Shown here: positions 23,583-29,034 of the stretch, piece after piece
Layout: every line of letters begins with the position of its first letter
How positions within the stretch are numbered: position 1 is the stretch's first letter
Assembly (NCBI GenBank): GCA_049975365.1
Contig: JBNGDS010000040.1
Coordinates: forward strand, 1 to 29,034
Length of the DNA stretch: 29,034 nt
Direction of reading: 5' to 3'
From: DSBG01 sp049975365
GTDB taxonomy: Bacteria > Desulfobacterota > Desulfomonilia > UBA1062
Program-made: the position numbers and the translations under genes
The notes under the pieces: generated by a model
What the model was told of the DNA's origin: nothing
The model's database searches: none
The model's input: only the letters and a program-made list of their open reading frames with translations

Positions 23583-23789
23583 TCAAGAAGAGTGTTCCGC
23601 GGCATTCATGTGATGCTTGGTATACCTATCGCAGCCAGGAAGCCAGGTCAAATCTTTCTTGCTGAGTGTCCGGAGATCTGATTCAAGAGAATGAATTGCC
23701 CGGTGGGCATCATGGACACAGGGAGACTCTCGACAGTACGGGCAGTTGCATTTTTCGTGTTTGAGCGTATTCAAGTAAGTAATTCGCAT
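23583..23789 (-). CDS. Possible small cysteine-rich protein
   Basis: A 68-residue frame with KCNCPYCRESPCVHDAH (C-x-C-P-x-C-x5-C), a possible metal-binding knuckle, then a helical segment and GCDRYTKHH. The stop is 12 bp before the MaoC-like gene, suggesting an operon. However, no clear RBS precedes the ATG, so it may be spurious. Confidence 0.35.
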   Translation of the reverse strand: MRITYLNTLKHEKCNCPYCRESPCVHDAHRAIHSLESDLRTLSKKDLTWLPGCDRYTKHHMNAAEHSS

Positions 23790-23907
23790 GGATTATGGGA
23801 AGGTGAAACCACATCCATGAATATTGTGAACCAGAAGGCGTTCCTGCATGAGGATTCAGCCTTGAACCCGTCCGCGGGTTCATGTGAAAGGGGGAGGGGA
23901 ACAGAGG

Positions 23908-24867
23908 ATGAGCAACGTGCTGATCACCGGTGTGTCCGGGTACCTGGGGCGACGGCTGGCAGAGGAGCTTTCCAGGCGCGATGACGTAGGGACGCTCATC
24001 GGGATAGATGTTGTGCCCCCGGGTGTCTCGTTGGGCAGGGTCGAGTTCTACAGAAAGGACATCCGGGACCCAGGCATTGGAAAACTGCTTGCAGATCATG
24101 GGGTGGACACGGTCATGCACCTCGCCTTCGTGGTGCAGCCCATCCATGATCTGGCCAGGATGCACGATATAGATTACAGCGGGACCCGCACTGTTCTCGA
24201 GCAGTCCGCCGCCTCAGGGGTGAAACAGGTCATTGCCATCAGTTCCACGCTTGCCTACGGCGCCCACGAGGACAACCCAATGGAACTGACGGAAGATGCA
24301 CCGCTGAGGGGCAACCGGAGCTTTCCGTACGGGCACGATAAGGCTGGCGTGGACAGGATGATCCAGGAGTTCGCACGGCAGCATCCAGACATGGTGGTGA
24401 CGATTCTTCGGCCGTGCACGGTGTTCGGGCCCACGGTCAACAACTACGTGTCCCGCATGCTCTTCCTTCCCGTTACCGCAGGAGTGCTCGGGTATAACCC
24501 GCCGGTGCAGTTCGTGCACGAGGATGATTTTGTTGATGCCTGCATCCTGGCCTTTGAGAAGAAGACCGGTGGAGCGTACAACATCACCGGGGACGGGATC
24601 CTGAGCCTGAAGGAGATCGCCCAGATGATCGGGACGAGGATCGTGGGCATGCCTGCACGGATCCTCTACCCCCTGCTGGAGATCCTGTGGAGGATTCACA
24701 CCCCGGGGATCGAGGTCAACCGTGGATACCTCGACTATGTACGCTACCCCTTTGTTGCATCGAATGCCAAGGCAAAAAAACACCTCGGATTTGCCCCGAG
24801 ATACACATCCCGCGAGACCCTTTTCGAAACAATACGGAGGAGAAAAGATGCTCGGAATTCAGCGTAG
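23908..24867 (+). CDS. NAD(P)-dependent epimerase/dehydratase (extended SDR)
   Basis: A 319-residue extended short-chain dehydrogenase/reductase. The Rossmann glycine motif is TGVSGYLG (G8, G11, G14), the catalytic tyrosine and lysine are Y141 and K145 in YGHDK, and the Ser/Thr segment is ISSTLAYG at 111-118. Such enzymes change nucleotide sugars or reduce other carbonyls; the substrate cannot be read. ATG 23908 is chosen because GGAGGGG lies upstream. It overlaps the next gene by 20 bp, so they are co-transcribed. Confidence 0.93.
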   Translation: MSNVLITGVSGYLGRRLAEELSRRDDVGTLIGIDVVPPGVSLGRVEFYRKDIRDPGIGKLLADHGVDTVMHLAFVVQPIHDLARMHDIDYSGTRTVLEQSAASGVKQVIAISSTLAYGAHEDNPMELTEDAPLRGNRSFPYGHDKAGVDRMIQEFARQHPDMVVTILRPCTVFGPTVNNYVSRMLFLPVTAGVLGYNPPVQFVHEDDFVDACILAFEKKTGGAYNITGDGILSLKEIAQMIGTRIVGMPARILYPLLEILWRIHTPGIEVNRGYLDYVRYPFVASNAKAKKHLGFAPRYTSRETLFETIRRRKDARNSA

Positions 24868-25360
24868 AAACCACACTGAACGATTTTCTGAGAGTGCGAA
24901 CCCGACTACACGGGTGTTGCTCACTGTGTTTTTTACGCTCGGTCTTCTGATCAGCTGGCGCAGGAGGGTTTTTGGTACGGCAGCGTACCTGGTGGCGTGG
25001 CTTCTCTCCTATGGCGTCATCTATGCCGGCACCTGCCGGAACTGTGCTTACTATGGAAAGCCGTGTCCCATTCCCCTCGAGGGGTCCTGCGTCCAGGTGT
25101 TCGTCCCCAGGGGGGATACGCGGTTCGGGTATGGGTCGCTGTTCTGGGCGACCAGTGCCTATGTGATGAGGGTGAGCGTCCCTGCTGCCATTCTTCATGC
25201 CGACCGCCTGATTGCTGCCGGTGCAGCGTATACCGGCATCCTGGCACTGTTCTGGATCAATCACCTCTGGCGCGAGGGGTGCCCGAACTGCATCAATCTC
25301 GAGTGCCCCCTGAACCCTGATCACGGGTCAGTGGGCCGGGCCGGGAATGACTCAGGATAA
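24848..25360 (+). CDS. Cysteine-rich integral membrane protein of unknown function
   Basis: A 170-residue protein with hydrophobic segments at about 22-36, 42-60, 97-115 and 120-138. Cysteines cluster in two places: C63, C66, C73 and C81 (CRNCAYYGKPCPIPLEGSC), and C145, C148 and C153 (CPNCINLEC). Each cluster directly follows a membrane segment, which fits metal/Fe-S binding or disulfide chemistry on one membrane face. I do not recognise the family. The ATG at 24848 has GGAGGAG upstream and overlaps the SDR gene end. Confidence 0.85.
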   Translation: MLGIQRRNHTERFSESANPTTRVLLTVFFTLGLLISWRRRVFGTAAYLVAWLLSYGVIYAGTCRNCAYYGKPCPIPLEGSCVQVFVPRGDTRFGYGSLFWATSAYVMRVSVPAAILHADRLIAAGAAYTGILALFWINHLWREGCPNCINLECPLNPDHGSVGRAGNDSG

Positions 25361-25450
25361 GAATCGAGATGTCTTGCAGGGGCATGGGAGGGTGTGCCGG
25401 TGATTCACTGAAGATGGCGGGAAGCACATGACGAAAAGGAGGAATGAGTC

Positions 25451-25819
25451 ATGGATCAGAGACAGATACTGTATGGAATTTTGAAGAACAAGGGAAAGTC
25501 GATGTACAAGGAATTCTTTGCCTATGCTCAGAAACGGGGTGTGGACGAGAGCGTCAGATTTCTGGAAAACCTGACGAATGTCGTACGGTGGTCGCAGAGG
25601 CCGATCTCGGGCCTTTCACAGGGAGTGTACGCCACGTTTGTCAAGGAGGGGTCATTCTGGGAAGTGAATCTGCCCCATGACATAAAAATGCAGATCAAGG
25701 GTTCCGTTGACGAGGGCATGGAACCCGATTGGGGCCCGGCAGCAGAAAATATCGAGCATCTCCTGATCACGAATAACGTGGTGCGCGACTGGCTAATGGA
25801 GCGAAAACAGAAAGCCTGA
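25451..25819 (+). CDS. Conserved-looking hypothetical protein, 122 residues
   Basis: A soluble, mixed alpha/beta protein without signal peptide, cysteine motif or known domain. The N-terminus is helical (MYKEFFAYAQKRGVDESVRFLENL), and a strand region follows (GVYATFVKEGSFWEVNL). A strong RBS (AGGAGG, 8 nt spacing) precedes the ATG, which supports translation. It follows the cysteine-rich membrane gene by 90 bp. Confidence 0.8.
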   Translation: MDQRQILYGILKNKGKSMYKEFFAYAQKRGVDESVRFLENLTNVVRWSQRPISGLSQGVYATFVKEGSFWEVNLPHDIKMQIKGSVDEGMEPDWGPAAENIEHLLITNNVVRDWLMERKQKA

Positions 25820-25886
25820 GTCGGTGGCCGTGTTCTTAAGAGAACCAGGGCGTACGGGAACATTCATATTTCGGCGAGGAGGGTGT

Positions 25887-26255
25887 ATGAAAGAAGCGGT
25901 TGTCGCAGTGATCATTGTTCTGGTGATTGGATCCGGGAGTGTCGTGTGTGCACAGGAATCGTCACCCGACTGTGATTGCGAGAAAGGTGGGTTGGGACTC
26001 AAAGTGGGGAATTTCGTGTGTGCGTTCGGGGGCAAGTCATTCAAGAGCCGCCCCGGGTGTGACACCCTGGTTGGTGTGGGCATTGGGGTGGGCAGCGACA
26101 TGAATCGTCTTCAGATCGGTGTCGGCTATGACATGGGTCTTGTGGGCATAGGGATCGGATTGAAGGGGCCGGAGCGAACCAGAAGTTTCGGGTTCAGTAT
26201 CGGATACGATTACAGTGATTGCCGGATGGTCTGGCCGTACGAGGAATTCAAATAG
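25887..26255 (+). CDS. Small exported glycine-rich protein
   Basis: A 122-residue protein with a signal peptide (MKEAVVAVIIVLVIGSGSVVCA, probable cleavage before QES). The mature part has a cluster CDCEKGG and repeated Gly/hydrophobic strands such as VGVGIGVG and QIGVGYDMGLVGIGIG, suggesting beta structure outside the inner membrane. Family unknown. ATG 25887 is preferred to an ATG 63 nt upstream because GAGGAGGG precedes it. Confidence 0.8.
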   Translation: MKEAVVAVIIVLVIGSGSVVCAQESSPDCDCEKGGLGLKVGNFVCAFGGKSFKSRPGCDTLVGVGIGVGSDMNRLQIGVGYDMGLVGIGIGLKGPERTRSFGFSIGYDYSDCRMVWPYEEFK

Positions 26256-26278
26256 GGAGAAAAGAGCATCAGGATTTA

Positions 26279-26327
26279 TTCATGGTCTTACGCCTTGACA
26301 TCATATGATCTCCATGACAACCATGAA
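26279..26327. promoter_or_regulatory. Possible operator upstream of the sigma-54 activator
   Basis: An 8-bp inverted repeat (TTCATGGT at 26279-26286, ACCATGAA at 26320-26327) encloses a perfect 10-bp palindrome ATCATATGAT (26300-26309). It lies about 42 bp before the activator start, a position suited to autoregulation. Confidence 0.3.
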
Positions 26328-26368
26328 GGATGCGCGGGTGCTGAATCATTCGTGGAAGGTTCATAGAT

Positions 26369-28438
26369 ATGAAAAGCCCTTACCCCATGGGTGCTGCAGA
26401 CAGTCCCGAAATACCAGTTCGTGAGATCAACGTTGATCGAGCACGGCTCAAGAACGCGTGGGAAAGGTTTGTCTCCGAGGGTGAGATCATTCGCGGAGTG
26501 ATCAGGCCCGAGATTCTCGAATCGTGGCAGCGAAGCAGGGACAGAGGGATCGATCCATATACGAACACGGTCCCGTGTGATATTTCAGAAGACGAGAAGA
26601 ACAGTATTCTCGCTGAGAACACGCTGCTGATCGAAACGGCACGCCCGATCCTTCAAAGCCTGTTTCACCTGATCAAGAGCCTGGACATTGCGGTCTTCCT
26701 GACAAATCAGGACTGCATCATCCTCGATGCACTGGGAGAAGGTGGAATATGGGAATACTGTAAGGCCAGCAATGCCGTCGTGGGCGGCAGTTTCCATGAA
26801 AGCATATGCGGGCCGACGGCCCCTGGCATTGCGCTGTCGCTGGACAGGCCGTACCAGATGGTGTGCGAGGAGCACTACCTGATCGGGATGCACATGGCGA
26901 GCTGCGCAGCCGCACCGATCCACGACGAGTTCAACCAGGCCATCGGGTGCATCGACATCACGACGAGTTACGAGACAGCGCTGAAGCATCCCCATACCCT
27001 GGGCATGATCGCTGCCTGTGCCCAGCTCATTGAAAAACAGCTGCGGCTGAGCAAGGAACTGGAAAAAACCTTTGTGGCCGGTCAGTACCTGAGAGCGGCG
27101 ATGGAGGCCATGACAGAGGGCCTGATTATTCTGGACAAGGATAATCGGATCACTCTCGCCAACAAGGCGGCGGAGTTCATGCTCGGCTTCCCTGACGGAA
27201 TTCTCTCCGGAATCGATATCCAGTGTATCATCAGAAACGATTCGGTTCTTCACGCACTGATGAATAACATACGGCTTACCGATCATGAGCTGATCCTGGA
27301 AGAATCGGAGAACACGGGCCGTTCACTGGTGACCTTGATCCCAATCGTCGATCAGGATGCGAATAAAATGGGAAGCCTCCTGATCTTCAGGCCGTTGAAG
27401 GAACTGCAGAAATTAATGAAACACATGGTCGGCCTCGAAGCACCCTACACCTTCTCCCACATATGGGGGAGAAGCCCGAAGCTCAGAGAGACGATTGAAC
27501 TGGCCAAGAGGGTAGCCGGCACGGATGTCAATGTCATCATTGTGGGGGAATCGGGCACGGGAAAAGAAATGATCGCCCAGAGCATTCACAATATGGGGCC
27601 GTTTTCCAGAGGGCCGTTCCTGGCAGTCAATTGTTCGGCGATCCCCAATGACCTGATCGAGAGCGAACTTTTCGGGTATGAGGCAGGCACCTTCACCGGC
27701 GCACTCCGGTCCGGGAAACCGGGCCGGTTTGAACTTGCCAACGGGGGGACGCTGTTTCTCGACGAAGTCAACGGCATGTCGCTGGATATGCAGGCCAAGC
27801 TACTGCGTGTACTCGAGGAGAAACGATTTCAGCGCCTGGGCGGACATCACTATATCCCACTGGAAGCGAGAGTTATCGCCGCCAGCAACAAGAATCTGGA
27901 AGAAGAAGTCAAGAAGGGCCATTTCCGGAGCGACCTGCTGTATCGCCTGAACGTTGTGGAAATCTGCATGCCACCTCTCCGTGAGCGGGTCGAGGACATC
28001 GAGTTTCTGGTGGAGAAGCTCATCCAGGAAATCAGTCGGAGATTGGGGAAAAAAATCAAGGGGATATCTCCGGATGCCCTGACCTACCTGGCGAAGCAGC
28101 CGTGGCCCGGCAATGTCCGCCAGTTGAAGAACTGGGTGGAACGGGCTGTAACGCTCACCAGGAACTCGGTCTTGACGGTGAGGGATTTTTCCGTGGAGAG
28201 TGTCCCCAGACAGGTCGAACCGACCGGGCATGACGACAAGCCGTCTGATCAGGAATCGTCCAGGAAAGCCTCACGCTTGAGAGACATGGAGAAGAATGCC
28301 ATCCAGACAGTGGTGAACGAGTGCAAAGGCAACCTCTCCCTTGCCTCAAAGAAACTCGGGGTGTCGAGGGCCACACTCTATCGAAAGATGAAACGATTTG
28401 ATCTCACCGTACACAAGTCCGTATCAGGTGTCTCATAG
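26369..28438 (+). CDS. Sigma-54-dependent transcriptional activator (AcoR-like: GAF-PAS-AAA+-Fis HTH)
   Basis: A 689-residue enhancer-binding protein. Order: AcoR-type N-terminal segment and GAF-like domain (about 30-220), PAS-like domain (about 240-345), AAA+ domain with Walker A GESGTGKE (393-400) and Walker B TLFLDEV (461-467), then a Fis-type helix-turn-helix near the C-terminus (GNLSLASKKLGVSRATLYRKMK). The sigma-54 contact loop is GTFTGA (440-445) rather than GAFTGA. Architecture like AcoR regulators suggests sensing a small metabolite such as an alcohol or acyl compound, and the downstream alcohol dehydrogenase is the obvious candidate target. The RBS is weak (GGAAGG). Confidence 0.95.
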   Translation: MKSPYPMGAADSPEIPVREINVDRARLKNAWERFVSEGEIIRGVIRPEILESWQRSRDRGIDPYTNTVPCDISEDEKNSILAENTLLIETARPILQSLFHLIKSLDIAVFLTNQDCIILDALGEGGIWEYCKASNAVVGGSFHESICGPTAPGIALSLDRPYQMVCEEHYLIGMHMASCAAAPIHDEFNQAIGCIDITTSYETALKHPHTLGMIAACAQLIEKQLRLSKELEKTFVAGQYLRAAMEAMTEGLIILDKDNRITLANKAAEFMLGFPDGILSGIDIQCIIRNDSVLHALMNNIRLTDHELILEESENTGRSLVTLIPIVDQDANKMGSLLIFRPLKELQKLMKHMVGLEAPYTFSHIWGRSPKLRETIELAKRVAGTDVNVIIVGESGTGKEMIAQSIHNMGPFSRGPFLAVNCSAIPNDLIESELFGYEAGTFTGALRSGKPGRFELANGGTLFLDEVNGMSLDMQAKLLRVLEEKRFQRLGGHHYIPLEARVIAASNKNLEEEVKKGHFRSDLLYRLNVVEICMPPLRERVEDIEFLVEKLIQEISRRLGKKIKGISPDALTYLAKQPWPGNVRQLKNWVERAVTLTRNSVLTVRDFSVESVPRQVEPTGHDDKPSDQESSRKASRLRDMEKNAIQTVVNECKGNLSLASKKLGVSRATLYRKMKRFDLTVHKSVSGVS

Positions 28439-28794
28439 TAATACAAAAGTAACAGAAAGCAACAAGTGTATCATTCTTCCGTGAGCTACAATCCACGATA
28501 GCCAGGTTGGGTTTTTCCTCATTCCACGGTTCTCACCTCTCCGGTTCATCAAAGAAAATAGGGTATTGTCATGTCGGGAGTAAAATTCAGAAGAGGAACC
28601 CCCACGTGACGTACAGGGTGGCACTCATCTTGAATAGCCAAAACGCAGATCTTTGATCGATGCGTGTATGCGTCGTGTGGTCACTGGTGTGTTGGATAAG
28701 GTTGGTGATAGGTGTTTGAACATCGACCAGTGAGGCTTCAGGCTTTCCAGCTTTGTCCATTTTCTGACAGAAACGTTGACGGAAGGAGTGTGTG
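28439..28794. other. Regulatory intergenic region before the alcohol dehydrogenase
   Basis: 356 bp between the activator stop and the alcohol dehydrogenase start. It holds a sigma-54-like promoter at 28619-28635. No convincing ORF or U-run terminator was seen. Confidence 0.5.
28619..28635 (+). promoter_or_regulatory. Candidate sigma-54 (-24/-12) promoter
   Basis: TGGCACTCATCTTGAAT has a perfect TGGCAC at -24 and TTG at -12, with correct spacing. The invariant GC of -12 is GA, the only mismatch in the core. It would give a leader of about 150 nt for the alcohol dehydrogenase. Confidence 0.5.
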
Positions 28795-29034
28795 ATGAAG
28801 TATCCCGATATTTCTTTCGAGCCGTTTTTCACCTGGGTGAACCGGCCGAGGATCATGTACGCGCCAGGGCTGCGCAGCGAAGTAGGGTATGAGATGGGTC
28901 TTCTTGGGGGATCAAAGGTCGTGATCATCACAGACAAGGGATTGGTGAAGGCCGGGGTGGTCGATCTTGTCCTGGACGCGGTGAAGGCATCAGACCTTGA
29001 ACTCGTGGGGATCTTTGACGAGGTACTTCAGGAC
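28795..29034 (+). CDS. Iron-containing alcohol dehydrogenase, N-terminal part (cut by window end)
   Basis: The first 80 residues are present and the frame is open to the window end. The segment FTWVNRPRIMYAPGLRSEVG followed by GGSKVVIITDKGLVKAG is the nucleotide-binding start of group III Fe-dependent alcohol dehydrogenases, which interconvert alcohols and aldehydes with NAD(P). The metal ligands and catalytic domain lie outside the window. ATG 28795 has GGAAGGAG upstream. The sigma-54 activator upstream is its likely regulator. Confidence 0.88.
   Translation, partial: MKYPDISFEPFFTWVNRPRIMYAPGLRSEVGYEMGLLGGSKVVIITDKGLVKAGVVDLVLDAVKASDLELVGIFDEVLQD

Noticed and set aside
25817..25886. UGA at the end of the 122-residue gene as a possible Sec codon
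   Set aside because: The downstream frame gives basic, non-protein-like sequence, overlaps the next gene's RBS, and no SECIS-like hairpin with a GGU loop was seen.
28587..28937. Minus-strand frame ending LYVTWGFLF, like the last strand of an outer-membrane porin
   Set aside because: It overlaps the alcohol dehydrogenase start and the sigma-54 promoter, has no RBS, and the rest of the frame does not look like a beta-barrel.

Overview
The window looks like chromosomal DNA (GC clearly above 50%) of an anaerobic bacterium, most likely a sulfate-reducing or syntrophic member of the Desulfobacterota (old Deltaproteobacteria). That placement is inference from content: a selenocysteine-containing Mo/W formate dehydrogenase with its own molybdate importer, many acyl-CoA handling genes, a sigma-54 activator, YeeE/YedE sulfur transporters and an iron-containing alcohol dehydrogenase. 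No rRNA or tRNA gene, CRISPR array or phage gene was seen, and the only mobile-looking DNA is one small inverted-repeat element.

Layout. 1-510 is the 3' end of a penicillin-acylase-family gene. 537-694 is a MITE-like element with near-perfect terminal inverted repeats. 728-6942 (+) holds a long-chain acyl-CoA synthetase, an alpha-glucan phosphorylase, a second acyl-CoA ligase and a small zinc-ribbon protein. 6950-9860 (-) holds an exported metallo-beta-lactamase-fold protein and a 692-residue protein of unknown family with glycosyltransferase-like motifs. 10162-10680 (+) is a small DUF6125-like gene. 10775-17455 (-) is a formate dehydrogenase/molybdenum block: fdhA, then modA-modB-modC and an FmdE/molybdopterin-binding fusion. 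17655-23570 (-) holds a small hypothetical gene, an enoyl-CoA hydratase family gene, a penicillin acylase, two YeeE/YedE genes and a MaoC-type hydratase. 23908-29034 (+) holds an extended SDR, a cysteine-rich membrane protein, two small unknown genes, a sigma-54 activator and the start of an iron-containing alcohol dehydrogenase.

Two genes here are selenoprotein genes that ordinary gene calling breaks at an in-frame UGA. fdhA reads through UGA at 16397-16399, and a hairpin with a GGUCU loop starts 12 nt downstream. The upstream YeeE/YedE gene reads through UGA at 22050-22052, exactly at the Cys of the family's GGC-x-SGHG motif. A 6-bp hairpin with a GGUCUG loop follows, and the extended frame ends in a 4-bp ATGA overlap with the next YeeE/YedE gene. 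A selenocysteine at the transport-site cysteine of a YeeE/YedE permease is the most interesting observation in the window.

How the genes fit together: modABC supplies molybdate or tungstate, and the FmdE/MPT fusion is a candidate cofactor-handling partner for FdhA. The acyl-CoA ligases, crotonase and MaoC hydratase suggest carboxylic acid activation and beta-oxidation-like chemistry. The sigma-54 activator lies directly upstream of the alcohol dehydrogenase, and a near-consensus -24/-12 element sits between them.
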